DNA of 46,392 nt, taken from Prochlorococcus sp. AG-347-J06. GTDB taxonomy: Bacteria > Cyanobacteriota > Cyanobacteriia > PCC-6307 > Cyanobiaceae. The notes beneath the pieces are model-generated. The model did no database searches. It had not been told where the DNA came from and saw only the letters and a program-made list of their open reading frames with translations. A program made the translations under genes and the position numbers. The stretch's first letter is position 1, and each line of letters opens with the position of its first letter. Below are positions 1-9,263 of this stretch, one piece after another. The stretch spans positions 1-46,392 of the forward strand of contig QCBT01000011.1 in the NCBI GenBank assembly GCA_003281525.1, written 5' to 3'.

Positions 1-103
1 GCTCAGAGTCTGAGATTCCTATCTTCTGATCAACCTGAGCAACTTGTGAAAGAATATCGATTCCTGTTTGATCAATTGGATCTGTAATGAGAACTTTTGT
101 CAT
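1..103 (-). CDS. serA: D-3-phosphoglycerate dehydrogenase, N-terminal 34 residues (cut by window edge)
   Basis: Reading down the minus strand from the ATG at 103 gives a start MTKVLITDPIDQTGIDIL, which matches the N-terminus of cyanobacterial SerA (3-phosphoglycerate to 3-phosphohydroxypyruvate, first step of serine synthesis). Only the first strand and helix of the substrate-binding domain are inside the window, so no catalytic residue can be checked. It diverges from the gene starting at 203, leaving a 99-base intergenic region that must hold both promoters. Confidence 0.75.
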   Translation of the reverse strand, partial: MTKVLITDPIDQTGIDILSQVAQVDQKIGISDSE

Positions 104-202
104 TTAAGATTGGTTCTTTAATCTTTTACTTTAACTTAATCTATAGTGTATGTATCTTATTTTATTAATTTGAATAACACACAAACATTTGAGGATTGAA
201 AT

Positions 203-769
203 TTGACTAAAAGTATCGTGATATTTGAAGACATTGATAAATGTATCCAACTATTTGAAGTGTTCAAAGAAAAATCAGTAATGCTCTCTGAAGCTATTTT
301 GATCCCACCAATAAGTGAGAAAATATCATCAGAAGAAACAGAATTACTGAATGCTAAAGCAAATATCTTATTCAAATCTCAAAATTTTGAAGATATAAGA
401 ATCTTAAATCCTAAACTTGATAGAAAGATCAGACAACAAGATATGAGTAGATGGCTAATGCCATTTGGATTTATAGCTGGAATAGCTTTTTCTAATATGA
501 CTAATTTATCTACCTTCAGCTTTCTTGGTTTAAATAACATCGGGGAATCATTAATTGGAGGTCTTTTGGGAATGGGTTCAGGATATTTAGGAAGCATTGT
601 TTCTTCTGCAAGTATCAACATTAATAGAAATAAAGAGTTAAGATCGATCATTAATTTTCATAAAGAGGGTAAATGGCTTGTTCTACTTGAAAATCAAATT
701 GGAGCTGAATTACCATGGGCTTTGATAAAACAATCAGAAGCAAAAGATATAATTTTTTTAGAAGGCTAA
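203..769 (+). CDS. Conserved hypothetical protein with central glycine-rich hydrophobic segment
   Basis: A 188-residue protein with a TTG start preceded by GAGG 10 bases upstream. The N-terminal third is polar. Residues about 90-135 form a hydrophobic, Gly/Ser-rich stretch that could be a glycine-zipper-like membrane hairpin. The C-terminus is again soluble. I do not recognise the family. The stop abuts the ATG of the PSII S4-domain gene with no gap, so the two are probably co-transcribed and translationally coupled. Confidence 0.7.
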   Translation: MTKSIVIFEDIDKCIQLFEVFKEKSVMLSEAILIPPISEKISSEETELLNAKANILFKSQNFEDIRILNPKLDRKIRQQDMSRWLMPFGFIAGIAFSNMTNLSTFSFLGLNNIGESLIGGLLGMGSGYLGSIVSSASININRNKELRSIINFHKEGKWLVLLENQIGAELPWALIKQSEAKDIIFLEG

Positions 770-1561
770 ATGATTGACCTAAAAGAGATCTTATTAAATT
801 CAAACTACAAAAAAGAAACTGAGGAATTAATAAATATTGCTAACTTAGCTTACAAGCACTGGGAAACTTATTGGACTGGGTTTAATTCAACTTATGTTTG
901 CGAAGAGATTTTAAAAGATTTTGAAAATTTAAATGATTTCAAATTTTTTATTTATGGAGGATTCTCCTCTTCTCAAAGATCTAGGATAGCTTGCTTTAGA
1001 GGAGATAATATTCCTGAAGAGGATGCGCTAAAAAGTAATTTTCCAGCTCAAGGAATAAAAATTATTGGAAATTTTTTATTTGATAATGCTACACAAGACG
1101 ACTTTAGATCCCTCTTAATTGAAAATGGTGTTAATCAAATAAAAGTTGGAGATATATGGACTATTGGCGATAGGGGAGCACAAGGGATAATCGATAATTC
1201 AGATATTAAGCATCTAGATGAAAAGATTTTTTATTTAAGAGACGTAAAAGTAAAAATTAATGTAGTAGGTATAGATGAATTACAAATACCTTCTGGAAGA
1301 TCAAAAAAACTCGTCAATACAGTAGAAGCTTCAACAAGATTAGATGCTATAGCATCAGCTGGCTTTAGGGTATCACGAACCAAAATCATTGAAAGGATAG
1401 AAAATGGAATGCTCAGATTAAATGGAAGCAAAGTTAATAAGCCAACAATTAATCTAAAAATTGGCGACAAACTAGAACTTGAAAATAAAGGATTTATCGA
1501 AATTCTAAATTTAGAAATAACCAAAAGAGAACGATGGAAAGTTAAATTACTTAGAAAATGA
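770..1561 (+). CDS. Photosystem II S4-domain RNA-binding protein (YlmH-like)
   Basis: A 263-residue protein. Residues about 186-250 form an S4 RNA-binding domain (TRLDAIASAGFRVSRTKIIE, then NGMLRLNGSKVNKP and GDKLELE). The N-terminal portion resembles the YlmH fold. The cyanobacterial and plastid members are annotated as photosystem II S4-domain proteins; the YlmH branch acts on ribosome-associated RNA, so an RNA-binding role is safer than a direct PSII role. Length is normal. It directly follows the gene at 203-769. Confidence 0.85.
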   Translation: MIDLKEILLNSNYKKETEELINIANLAYKHWETYWTGFNSTYVCEEILKDFENLNDFKFFIYGGFSSSQRSRIACFRGDNIPEEDALKSNFPAQGIKIIGNFLFDNATQDDFRSLLIENGVNQIKVGDIWTIGDRGAQGIIDNSDIKHLDEKIFYLRDVKVKINVVGIDELQIPSGRSKKLVNTVEASTRLDAIASAGFRVSRTKIIERIENGMLRLNGSKVNKPTINLKIGDKLELENKGFIEILNLEITKRERWKVKLLRK

Positions 1562-1610
1562 AACGCAACCTGCTATTTTCTTATAAGGGGGATTAAAAAT
1601 TCCTCAATTG

Positions 1611-1682
1611 GGGCGATTAGCTCAGTGGTAGAGCACTACCTCGACACGGTAGTGGCCACTGGTTCGAATCCAGTATCGCCCA
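1611..1682 (+). tRNA. tRNA-Val (anticodon GAC)
   Basis: A full 72-nt cloverleaf. The acceptor stem GGGCGAT pairs with ATCGCCC, the D arm is GCTC..GAGC, the anticodon stem is CTACC/GGTAG with loop TCGACAC (anticodon GAC), and the T arm is ACTGG TTCGAAT CCAGT. CCA is not encoded. No integrase or att-like duplication is seen beside it, so there is no evidence that it serves as an insertion site. Confidence 0.95.
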
Positions 1683-1749
1683 TTAAAACTTTTGACAACC
1701 TAGTTTATATCCACAAAAAATAATTTCATTTTTTAGATTATTAAAAAAG

Positions 1750-2370
1750 ATGAAACTTAATCAAATAATAAATCTACATAAGGGTCTCACAGCATTTGTA
1801 GTAGTAGGTCTTATGATTTTTTTTGATAATTTTACGATCGCTCCCTACGTTTATTTAGCTCTGCATGGTACTTATGGATTACTTTGGCTTCTAAAAGAAA
1901 AGATATTCCCAGATCCTTATTTTAAAGAAAAAATCAATTTTTTAACTTCAGTTACTGGTTTTATTTTCCTTGGAAGTTACTGGGTAGCTCCCTACATTCT
2001 TATCTCATCTCAGAAATCTGTTCCAAATATCGTAATAGCTGCATCTGTATCTATAAATATAATTGGTGTGTTTCTACACTTTGCTAGTGATGCCCAAAAA
2101 TATTTTTCTCTTAAATTAAAAAAAGATCTAATTAAAGAAGGATTTTTCAAAAATATAAGGAATACAAATTATCTAGGAGAAATACTAATTTATCTATCAT
2201 TCGCCATACTTTCAATGAGTTTCATACCATTAGTAATCCTTACAATATTTTTCTCTATAGTTTTTCTACCAAGAATGATAAAAAAAGATAAATCGCTCTC
2301 AAAATATGATTCATTCGAAGAATACAAAAAGAAAAGTGGTCTTATATTGCCTAAATTAAATGCCTTATAA
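1750..2370 (+). CDS. Isoprenylcysteine methyltransferase-like / DUF1295-type membrane protein
   Basis: A 206-residue protein with about five hydrophobic segments. The C-terminal block (GFFKNIRNTNYLGEILIYLS, then a hydrophobic segment and FLPRMIKKDKSL.KYDSFEEYKKK) has the layout of ICMT / steroid-reductase-like C-terminal domains: R-N-x-x-Y-x-G-E followed by a K-rich tail with Y..Y. The substrate is unknown. The stop lies 11 bases inside the next gene, suggesting coupling. Confidence 0.65.
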   Translation: MKLNQIINLHKGLTAFVVVGLMIFFDNFTIAPYVYLALHGTYGLLWLLKEKIFPDPYFKEKINFLTSVTGFIFLGSYWVAPYILISSQKSVPNIVIAASVSINIIGVFLHFASDAQKYFSLKLKKDLIKEGFFKNIRNTNYLGEILIYLSFAILSMSFIPLVILTIFFSIVFLPRMIKKDKSLSKYDSFEEYKKKSGLILPKLNAL

Positions 2371-2911
2371 CAACTTACCCAGTTGGAGGCAAGATTTAAA
2401 ATCTTCTAGAAAAAAAGAGGGCAAATCTCCCTCTAATAAATGGATACAGCTTGCAACAGTCAGCGAAGAAAATGAGCCAAGAGTAAGAACAGTTGTTTTC
2501 AGAGGATGGCATAAAGATAGTTCAATGATTATTTTTACAGATAGAAGAAGTGAAAAAATTGGGCATTTAAAATCCAACCCTAATGCAGAAATATTATGGT
2601 TCTTTTTGAAAACCAAATCACAATATAGATTTAAAGGAAAAATACATGCATTAAGTGACAGCAAAAATTATTGGGATTTATTATCAGAAAAATCAAAATC
2701 TTCCTGGTTTTGGGGACCTCCTGGAGAGAAAATAAACCCAAAAGTCCAATCTACTTATGAAATATTATCCAATCTACCCAAGTCAGAAAATTTTGTAGTT
2801 CTAAATTTTGAAATCGATTCAGTAGATCTTCTTAAATTAGAACAACCTGTTCATAAACGATATCTTTGGGAAAAGATTAAGAAATGGGAAAAAGTTGAAA
2901 TTAATCCTTAA
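2360..2911 (+). CDS. Pyridoxamine 5'-phosphate oxidase-related FMN-binding protein
   Basis: A 183-residue split-barrel protein: LATVSEENEPRVRTVVFRGW (FMN-phosphate contacts), then IIFTDRRSEKIGHLKSNPNAEILWFF and YRFKGKI, then the Trp-rich WFWGPPGEK segment. This is the layout of the cyanobacterial PPOX / Alr4036-type family rather than true PdxH. It probably binds FMN and acts on an unknown substrate. The ATG overlaps the preceding gene by 11 bases in another frame. Confidence 0.8.
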   Translation: MPYNNLPSWRQDLKSSRKKEGKSPSNKWIQLATVSEENEPRVRTVVFRGWHKDSSMIIFTDRRSEKIGHLKSNPNAEILWFFLKTKSQYRFKGKIHALSDSKNYWDLLSEKSKSSWFWGPPGEKINPKVQSTYEILSNLPKSENFVVLNFEIDSVDLLKLEQPVHKRYLWEKIKKWEKVEINP

Positions 2912-2985
2912 ATATTTCTAAATTGTATATTTAGGTTGAAAAACATATAGTGATCAGTCAGTTTTAAAAAAGAAGTATTATTCAC

Positions 2986-3159
2986 ATGAATTTCTCAGAA
3001 ATTCCAGAAAACCCTTTTATTTTTTTATCTTGGGTGACAGCTATAGGCCTATTTATAAGTCTTTCTGAAGCAACAATTAAGATAAAACTCGAGAAGAGAA
3101 ACAGTTATCGAAAAAGGTTAGAGCTAATCAATAACCTTTATCCTAAAAAGTTAGCTTGA
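2986..3159 (+). CDS. 57-residue single-pass membrane microprotein
   Basis: The ATG at 2986 gives MNFSEIPENPFIFLSWVTAI, then a short hydrophobic helix and a basic tail ending in YPKKLA. One membrane segment is predicted at about residues 10-28. Its last 9 bases overlap the 3' end of the convergent DoxX gene. The family is unknown. The ORF fills most of the gap and ends cleanly. Confidence 0.55.
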   Translation: MNFSEIPENPFIFLSWVTAIGLFISLSEATIKIKLEKRNSYRKRLELINNLYPKKLA

Positions 3160-3702
3160 AGTATCTGAGAGTATGTTCGCTTGCAAAAATTGAAATAAGC
3201 CACCTTTACTTGCTTCTTCTTTAACTTCAACTTGCTTGGAAAGTTTTGATTTTGTTAAAGGTATAATTTCCTCCTCATCTTCTGATTTGAGAATTCTGAT
3301 AATGACTTCATCTAATGAGAAATTACCGGGACCTGTCAATGCAATTGAAGTTGCTGAAGCGAAATACAAAAGTAAAAGCTCTAGTAAAAAAATATTAAAA
3401 CCTGAAGTAACAAGTGCATGATATATAGCGACAGAAATTGTTCCAACAATTGCCAAAGCTCCGAATCTTGTGGCTAAGCCGATAATTAGTAACCAACTAC
3501 CACCTATTTCTGAGAATGCCGCTATGTATGATAAGAATATTGGGAATGGGAGATGTAATGGTCTTACAAAAGCATCAGCGAAATTTTCTATATTTGCTAG
3601 TTTCTCATAACCATGATGAATAAGAACAGTTCCTGTTATAACTCTAAGAATTAATAAAGCAGTATCTTTGCTAAACGACTTGGTAAGAATTGTTGAAAGC
3701 AC
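3151..3702 (-). CDS. DoxX family membrane protein
   Basis: A 183-residue protein with four hydrophobic segments and the DoxX signature near the first helix (LLILRVITGTVLIHHGYEKL) followed by FSEIGGSWLLIIGLATRFGA. The C-terminal 45 residues are charged and low-complexity. DoxX proteins are integral membrane proteins linked to redox and oxidative-stress functions, but the biochemical role here is unknown. A second, shorter DoxX-like gene lies at 30058-30438. Confidence 0.85.
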   Translation of the reverse strand: MLSTILTKSFSKDTALLILRVITGTVLIHHGYEKLANIENFADAFVRPLHLPFPIFLSYIAAFSEIGGSWLLIIGLATRFGALAIVGTISVAIYHALVTSGFNIFLLELLLLYFASATSIALTGPGNFSLDEVIIRILKSEDEEEIIPLTKSKLSKQVEVKEEASKGGLFQFLQANILSDTSS

Positions 3703-3836
3703 AATAAAAAAATTATCCTTAAGTAAAAATAACTATTCACAGTATCCATCGTGGATTAAAGAGCAAAAGTCGCACCTAAATAAGTATTTATACTCACTCG
3801 CCAAAAGGTTTTTTTCTGATTAGGAATTCAACTAAG

Positions 3837-4991
3837 TTAAAAATTATTTTTTGAAAAATTTTCTAATATTCTCTGATTTATTTTTGGAATATTTTCTTTA
3901 AATTTAAAAAACCCTCTTTTAGCAAATTTCCAAGCAAATAAATCTTCATCCCTCACAAGATTAAAAATTTTTTTATGGTGTAAATTTTTAAACTCAGTTA
4001 TGAAATCATAATTTTCTCCCACTCCAGGGTAAATAATGTCTATTTCATTGGTATTTTTTAAAGTATTTTCCAGTGAATAAGGATCAATCTGTACAACATT
4101 ATCAAATTGCTCTACAAATTCAGAGACCAAATCTTGTTTAAATTTCAAAACAGATTCAGACAATTTAATTTGTCTTTGTTCATTTTTTAAAAGGATAATA
4201 AATACTTTTTTATAGCTTGGAAGTAATTTTTTAAGGGTTGGGAGGTGCAGATCATTTTCAAACATAATCAAATTATCTGATTTAGGATCCATATCATTTT
4301 TATAAATCTCATCTTCAAATGGTATTTGATTAGATTCTTCAAGAAAAATTTGTTGATTACTTATTTTTTCTACATTAAATCTATTATTTGAAAACTTTCT
4401 GAGGTTTGATGATGAAAAAAGATATTGTTTTCCCTTCGTTTGCAATCCTCCGACCCATCTCCAGCTAAGGAGATTAGATGAGGCATCTCCATCAAAAAGA
4501 TATTTAAAGAAAAACTTTGCTCCCAATTGCCATGGGAGGCCTAAATTAAATATCCAAGTACTCGCAAACCACATTCTTGTATGGTTATGCAAATAGTTGT
4601 ACTGCTTTAATTCATGGACCCAAGAATTAAAAAAATCTAATTCTGTATTGCCATTAATTGCACTTTCATATAGCTGATAATCAAAATCGAGATTGTTTTC
4701 TGAAATAAAATTTCTCCAAACTTTAGGTCTATTTTCCATCCACCCTTTCCAGTAAACTCTCCAAAATATTTCTTCAACAAATTTAGTTGAATTTTTAATT
4801 TTATACTTATTTTTAATATCATGGATCAATTCATATTCCGATAATATTCTATGAGTAATGAAAGGCGATAATTTTGAAACTGAACTTTTGTTATTTGGTC
4901 CAAAATCAAAATTTCTTAATTTTGCATAATCATTAATTTTGTATTTGGCAAAATTTTCCCAGGTATTTTGAGCTTTTAATAAAAATGACAT
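3837..4991 (-). CDS. Photolyase/cryptochrome FAD-binding domain protein with antenna-like domain at the C-terminus
   Basis: A 384-residue protein. Residues 35-205 carry the photolyase FAD-binding signatures normally found in the C-terminal half of the family: KLSPFIT (40-46), FVEEIFWRVYWKGW (71-84), LHNHTRMWFAS (134-144) and DGDASSNLLSWRWVGG (167-182). No alpha/beta antenna domain precedes them. Residues 240-384 look like that missing domain: LIMFENDLHLPTL resembles the usual strand-1 block, followed by KVFIILL, NVVQIDP and IDIIYPG. The order therefore looks swapped relative to canonical photolyases. Light-driven DNA repair or light sensing is likely; the lesion type is unknown. Confidence 0.75.
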   Translation of the reverse strand: MSFLLKAQNTWENFAKYKINDYAKLRNFDFGPNNKSSVSKLSPFITHRILSEYELIHDIKNKYKIKNSTKFVEEIFWRVYWKGWMENRPKVWRNFISENNLDFDYQLYESAINGNTELDFFNSWVHELKQYNYLHNHTRMWFASTWIFNLGLPWQLGAKFFFKYLFDGDASSNLLSWRWVGGLQTKGKQYLFSSSNLRKFSNNRFNVEKISNQQIFLEESNQIPFEDEIYKNDMDPKSDNLIMFENDLHLPTLKKLLPSYKKVFIILLKNEQRQIKLSESVLKFKQDLVSEFVEQFDNVVQIDPYSLENTLKNTNEIDIIYPGVGENYDFITEFKNLHHKKIFNLVRDEDLFAWKFAKRGFFKFKENIPKINQRILENFSKNNF

Positions 4992-5269
4992 TTTCTCATA
5001 ACTTTAAAAAATTTTTTTTTGTATTGATAGAAATTTCAAAAATTTGCCTGTAAATTAATCTTTAAAATTTCCTATTTCACTTTTAAGTAAATATGTTTGA
5101 TTGAAGTATTTAATTTAAACGCCTAATCAGTACATTTTATACTCCTAAATCGCTCTCTGCGTAGGAGGATATTTAGTGGTCAATTACTTTTTAGATCTAA
5201 TTTTAATTTTCAAATCTTTATTTAAATGATTTTTTTCTAAAAGATTTTTAAATATTTAACAAAATTATT

Positions 5270-6019
5270 ATGAATAATTTATTAGTGAGAGATGTTAAGT
5301 ATCTTGATGAACAATACAGAATAGGTGAAGGCATAATTTCGGATGATGCATTTAAGCAACTTGAAAAGCTCTTTATTCCTGTTGATCCAGAGCAAGACTA
5401 CTTTAATCAAAAAAATAATAAACTTTTGCCAAAATTAGCCAAAAAAAACTATAAAGAATTTTTGGAAAGTTTATTAAAAAAAACAAGATTAAGCATTCAA
5501 CCAAAAATTGATGGCTGTGCTATTGCAATGAGATATATAGATGGCAAGTTTAATAAAGCTATTACAAAAAAAGGATTTGATGTCTCAAGCAAAATTAAAC
5601 AAATTAAAAATGTACCCGATTGTATTCCTATCAAACGAGATTTTCAAATTAGAGGTGAACTATACGCTACAAACCAAGTTGCCGGCATTTCCCAAAGAAT
5701 TACAAGAAAATACCTCAATGATAAGAAAGGGATTGGAGAAAGTCTCCGCTTTTGCTGTTTCCAAATACTTAATGGAAGACTTAATCAATACGAAACCCTT
5801 AACTATCTTAAAAAATGTGGCTTCAGCACCCCTGACAGTTACTTCACAAATCATACAAGCGAAATCCAAATATATAAAAAAAATTGGTTAGAGAAAAAAA
5901 TATTTGCGAAATATCCAACTAATGGGATAGTTATAAAAATAAATAGTAGGAAATTACAGTTACTTAGAGAGAAAAGTTTATCTCAAAATAACGAATGGCA
6001 ATATGCAATTGAAAAATAA
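5270..6019 (+). CDS. Stand-alone NAD-dependent DNA ligase-like adenylation domain
   Basis: A 249-residue protein. It has a short remnant of LigA subdomain Ia (residues 10-36, YLDEQYRIGEGIISDDAFK), then the nucleotidyltransferase motifs: KIDG with catalytic Lys at residue 79, FQIRGELY (about 125-132), NGIVIKI (218-224) and the terminal WQYAIEK. It stops there, so the OB fold, zinc finger, HhH and BRCT regions of a normal ~670-residue LigA are absent. It could be an adenylyltransferase or a minimal nick-joining enzyme; the housekeeping ligase must lie elsewhere. The frame is intact, so this is not simple decay. Confidence 0.75.
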   Translation: MNNLLVRDVKYLDEQYRIGEGIISDDAFKQLEKLFIPVDPEQDYFNQKNNKLLPKLAKKNYKEFLESLLKKTRLSIQPKIDGCAIAMRYIDGKFNKAITKKGFDVSSKIKQIKNVPDCIPIKRDFQIRGELYATNQVAGISQRITRKYLNDKKGIGESLRFCCFQILNGRLNQYETLNYLKKCGFSTPDSYFTNHTSEIQIYKKNWLEKKIFAKYPTNGIVIKINSRKLQLLREKSLSQNNEWQYAIEK

Positions 6020-6127
6020 TATTAAATAGTACCTTCAATAAGAGCTCACGATACTGACTTCAAGTATTTACAGTGAGAAAGTAATTAAACTTGGTTAAAT
6101 TCCAATGCAATTTGCGGGATTACTATA

Positions 6128-7057
6128 ATGACTGCCATTATTTCAAGACCTAAAATCTCTAACTGGGAAACATCTAATATTCCAAACCTTACAGGTAAAA
6201 CAGCGCTAATTACTGGTGCTAATAGTGGTCTTGGATACTATACTGCAAAGGCCTTAGCAGAAAACAATGCTCATGTTGTTATGGCTTGTAGATCGCTTGA
6301 AAAAGCTAATCAAACTATCAAAAAACTTAAAGTTCTTAATCCTGAAGGATTATTTACACCTTTAAAATTAGATTTGTCAGATTTAAAAAATATTGTTGAA
6401 GTTCAGTCCAAAATTTTTGATAATTTTGAAAATTTGGATTTACTAATTAATAATGCAGGCATAATGCATCCGCCTAAAACTCTTAGTGCCCAGGGATATG
6501 AAATACAATTTGCAGTTAATCATCTAGCTCATATGCTTTTAACCCTAAAGCTACTCCCAATTATTGAAAAAAAAGAAGAATCTAGAATTGTGACGGTTAC
6601 TTCTGGAGCACAATTTTTTGGCAAAGTTGGTTGGAAAAATCTTAAAGCTGAGAACTATTACAACAAATGGGAATCTTACTCCAATAGCAAATTGGCAAAT
6701 GTAATGTTTGCTATGGAACTAAATGAAAACTTAAAGCACAAAAATATACTTTCTTTAGCTGCTCACCCAGGAATTGCAAAAACAAATCTCTTTACAGCTC
6801 AAAAACCTAACCCTAGTCCATTAGAAATTTTCTCCTTGGAATTATTTAGCCCTATTTTTCAAACTGCTGAGATGGGTGCTTTACCTCAACTTTTTGCTGC
6901 TACTTCTCTAGAGGCAAGAGGCGGTGACCATTATGGTCCTAGATTTAATTTCAGAGGTCACCCAAAACTATCCCCTACTTCTCCTTTCGCTATGAATAAA
7001 AAAGAAAGAAAAAATTTATGGAAAAAAAGCCTTGAAATACTTAGTAAATTTCTATAA
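6128..7057 (+). CDS. Short-chain dehydrogenase/reductase (retinol dehydrogenase / POR-like SDR)
   Basis: A 309-residue classical SDR: nucleotide-binding TGANSGLG (29-36), LLINNAG, and catalytic YSNSK with an upstream Ser (TVTSGA). The long C-terminal part (AAHPGIAKTNLF, GALPQLFAAT) matches the broad retinol-dehydrogenase / WW-oxidoreductase group, of which light-dependent protochlorophyllide reductase is a relative. POR-specific cysteines are not obvious, so I do not call it por. NADPH is the likely cofactor. Its 3' end overlaps the convergent gene at 7052 by 6 bases. Confidence 0.8.
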   Translation: MTAIISRPKISNWETSNIPNLTGKTALITGANSGLGYYTAKALAENNAHVVMACRSLEKANQTIKKLKVLNPEGLFTPLKLDLSDLKNIVEVQSKIFDNFENLDLLINNAGIMHPPKTLSAQGYEIQFAVNHLAHMLLTLKLLPIIEKKEESRIVTVTSGAQFFGKVGWKNLKAENYYNKWESYSNSKLANVMFAMELNENLKHKNILSLAAHPGIAKTNLFTAQKPNPSPLEIFSLELFSPIFQTAEMGALPQLFAATSLEARGGDHYGPRFNFRGHPKLSPTSPFAMNKKERKNLWKKSLEILSKFL

Positions 7058-7318
7058 ATTTTTCATTTTTACTAACTTTAGAAAATACTTCAAGATATGT
7101 AATTCACTCTCTGAGAGCTTCATAAATTCTGTTAAGGCATCATAATTTTTTTCATCAATTTTTTTTGACAATTCAAATAAACTATCATTGTTTTCATTAA
7201 CAAAGCGCTCAGCAATCTGAGACGGAGTTAAACCCTTTTCAATTAATTCACCTGGAGCATTTTTCTCCCACTTTTCATAAAACCAAGTGAACCAATATTT
7301 TGCAGAATTTTCTTCCAT
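7052..7318 (-). CDS. Small helical conserved protein, paralog of 17709-18032
   Basis: An 88-residue acidic helical protein without cysteines or membrane segments. Its pattern (WFTWF.., G-x-x-P-x-x-x-A-E-x-F-x-x-x-N, D-E-K-N-Y-D-x-L-x-x-F-x-K-L-x-E-x-E-x-H) recurs in the 107-residue protein at 17709-18032, so the two are paralogs. Function unknown. It is divergent from murD. Confidence 0.7.
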   Translation of the reverse strand: MEENSAKYWFTWFYEKWEKNAPGELIEKGLTPSQIAERFVNENNDSLFELSKKIDEKNYDALTEFMKLSESELHILKYFLKLVKMKNL

Positions 7319-7418
7319 TAATTAATTTTTCTTTGGCAAATACTATAAATACTGAAGAAAGATCTCATGATTGAATTACTCCTTAAACACAATTAATATA
7401 AATGCAATTATAAATTTA

Positions 7419-8834
7419 ATGATAGATAATAATTTTAATAAAGGAAATATTAATCTTGTAATTGGATTAGGTAAATCTGGATTTTGGGCTGCCAAGTATT
7501 TGAGAAGCATCAATAAGAGAGTAATTGTTTGGGAAAGTAAAGATGGGATAGAATTCTTAGAAAGAAAAACAGAATTAGAAGAGCTTAATATACTAGTTTC
7601 TCTGAATAAAGAGTTTATATTTGAAGAAATTCAACCTTTTGAGAAAGAGATCGAATCTGTTGTTGTAAGTCCATCAATACCTTATGACCATTTAACTATT
7701 ATTGAATTAAAAAAAAAGGGAATTAAAGTGATTGGAGAAATTAATGTTGCATGGGAAATTTTAAAAGACACAAATTGGATAGGTATTACTGGCACTAATG
7801 GCAAGACTACTGTTACTCATCTACTAAGCCATATACTCTGTAATACTGGATTAAATGCTCCTTTTGCTGGAAATATTGGTACCCCTTTATGTAAATATGC
7901 TCACTCCAAAAAACATGAAAAAATTGATTGGGTTGTAGCTGAATTAAGCAGTTATCAAATAGAAATATCTCCAGAAGTAAAACCTAATATTGGAATATGG
8001 ACAACCTTCACAGAAGATCATCTTGAAAGACATAAAACACTTGAAAACTATTTCAACATAAAAAAAAGCTTGCTAGAAAAATCTGATTATAGAATTTATA
8101 ATTATGACGATAAAAACCTGAGAAATCACTACAGTTCGCTATCAAGCGGGGTTTGGATAACAACTAGTTTCGATAAATCAAATTTTATTCAATGCGATTA
8201 TTGGATAGATGATCAAGCATACATTGTTGAGAGAGGAAAGAAATTATTCAAACTTGAACATTTTTCTTTAAAAGGAATGCATAATCTTCAAAATCTTTTA
8301 TTGGTAATTGCAGCAGCTAGAAAAGTTGGATTATCTGGGAAGAAGATTCAAAATTCTTTATCTAATTACAAACAATTACCCCATAGGATGGAAACAATTT
8401 ATAAAAATAATGCTCTGGAGATAATTAATGATAGTAAAGCTACAAATTTTGACTCATCTATTGCAGGAATAAATTCAATTGAAGGTCAAATAATAATCAT
8501 TGCTGGGGGTAGATTAAAAGGGAATAAATATAGTGAGTGGATAAAAGTTTTAAAGAAAAAAGTTAAATGTGTTTTCCTTTTTGGAGAAAGCTCAAAAGTC
8601 CTAAAAATGGCGCTTATTAATGAAGGATTTAAAAAAAATATTTTTGAATTTTCAGAACTAAAAGAGCTTTTAAATTTTGTTTTTCATTATTTACAAAATA
8701 ATAGGGTTGGAACATTATTATTCTCACCTTCATGCTCTAGTTTTGATCAATTTAAAAACTATGAAGAGCGTGGAGATTATTTCAAGAAACTAATAAGTGA
8801 AAAATTAAAGGTTAATAAATCCATTTTTTGTTAA
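7419..8834 (+). CDS. murD: UDP-N-acetylmuramoylalanine--D-glutamate ligase
   Basis: 471 residues. MurD adds D-Glu to UDP-MurNAc-L-Ala in cytoplasmic peptidoglycan synthesis. An N-terminal Rossmann segment (VIGLGKSG) precedes the Mur-ligase ATP site [15 protein letters not shown]. The central domain has FTEDHLERH and the C-terminal domain has [11 protein letters not shown] and [19 protein letters not shown] place the start at the ATG at 7419 because the Rossmann strand follows at normal distance; an in-frame TTG at 7371 would add 16 low-complexity residues. Confidence 0.92.
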   Translation: MIDNNFNKGNINLVIGLGKSGFWAAKYLRSINKRVIVWESKDGIEFLERKTELEELNILVSLNKEFIFEEIQPFEKEIESVVVSPSIPYDHLTIIELKKKGIKVIGEINVAWEILKDTNWIGITGTNGKTTVTHLLSHILCNTGLNAPFAGNIGTPLCKYAHSKKHEKIDWVVAELSSYQIEISPEVKPNIGIWTTFTEDHLERHKTLENYFNIKKSLLEKSDYRIYNYDDKNLRNHYSSLSSGVWITTSFDKSNFIQCDYWIDDQAYIVERGKKLFKLEHFSLKGMHNLQNLLLVIAAARKVGLSGKKIQNSLSNYKQLPHRMETIYKNNALEIINDSKATNFDSSIAGINSIEGQIIIIAGGRLKGNKYSEWIKVLKKKVKCVFLFGESSKVLKMALINEGFKKNIFEFSELKELLNFVFHYLQNNRVGTLLFSPSCSSFDQFKNYEERGDYFKKLISEKLKVNKSIFC

Positions 8835-8935
8835 AGTGTAATTTCGTAATTTTCAGGTCGGTCATCACAACCGTCTCCCATCTAGCAAATATTCACTAAA
8901 TTAGTTAGATTTTGACTATAAATAAACTACTAGTA

Positions 8936-9250
8936 ATGAGTGAATCTAACAATTTACCTCAAGCAATAAGTCATAAAAAATTAAGTTACTTCATGCTCAA
9001 GGCACAAAAGGATTCTCATTTTTCTGATAAATTAGCAGAAATAGAAAGTCCCGAAAAAAGAGAATTTGAAGAGTTAATAAACACTTGGGAAGCTTCAACT
9101 AAGAAAGTAGTTGATGAGTTATCAAAAAGAAAAGAGAATTTACTAAAAGATAAATCACCGAATTCTTTAATTGCTCTTGGTGCTATGGAAGTTCATCTTA
9201 ATATGGCTTTGCAAGCCTTAAATGCATTTAATAAAGGAGTTGATGGGTAA
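8936..9250 (+). CDS. Conserved hypothetical helical protein
   Basis: A 104-residue soluble helical protein, charged, with one cluster LIALGAMEVHLNMALQALNA near the C-terminus. I chose the ATG at 8936; a TTG at 8912 would add 8 residues. No recognised family. It ends 13 bases before the convergent pirin gene ends. Confidence 0.65.
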   Translation: MSESNNLPQAISHKKLSYFMLKAQKDSHFSDKLAEIESPEKREFEELINTWEASTKKVVDELSKRKENLLKDKSPNSLIALGAMEVHLNMALQALNAFNKGVDG

Positions 9251-9263
9251 AGTAACTTATTAA

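Noticed and set aside
1611..1682. tRNA-Val as an island attachment site
   Set aside because: No integrase and no second copy of the tRNA 3' end was seen in the window.
6128..7057. Light-dependent protochlorophyllide reductase (por)
   Set aside because: General SDR motifs only; I could not see the POR-specific cysteine pattern and the fit to retinol-dehydrogenase-type SDRs is equally good.
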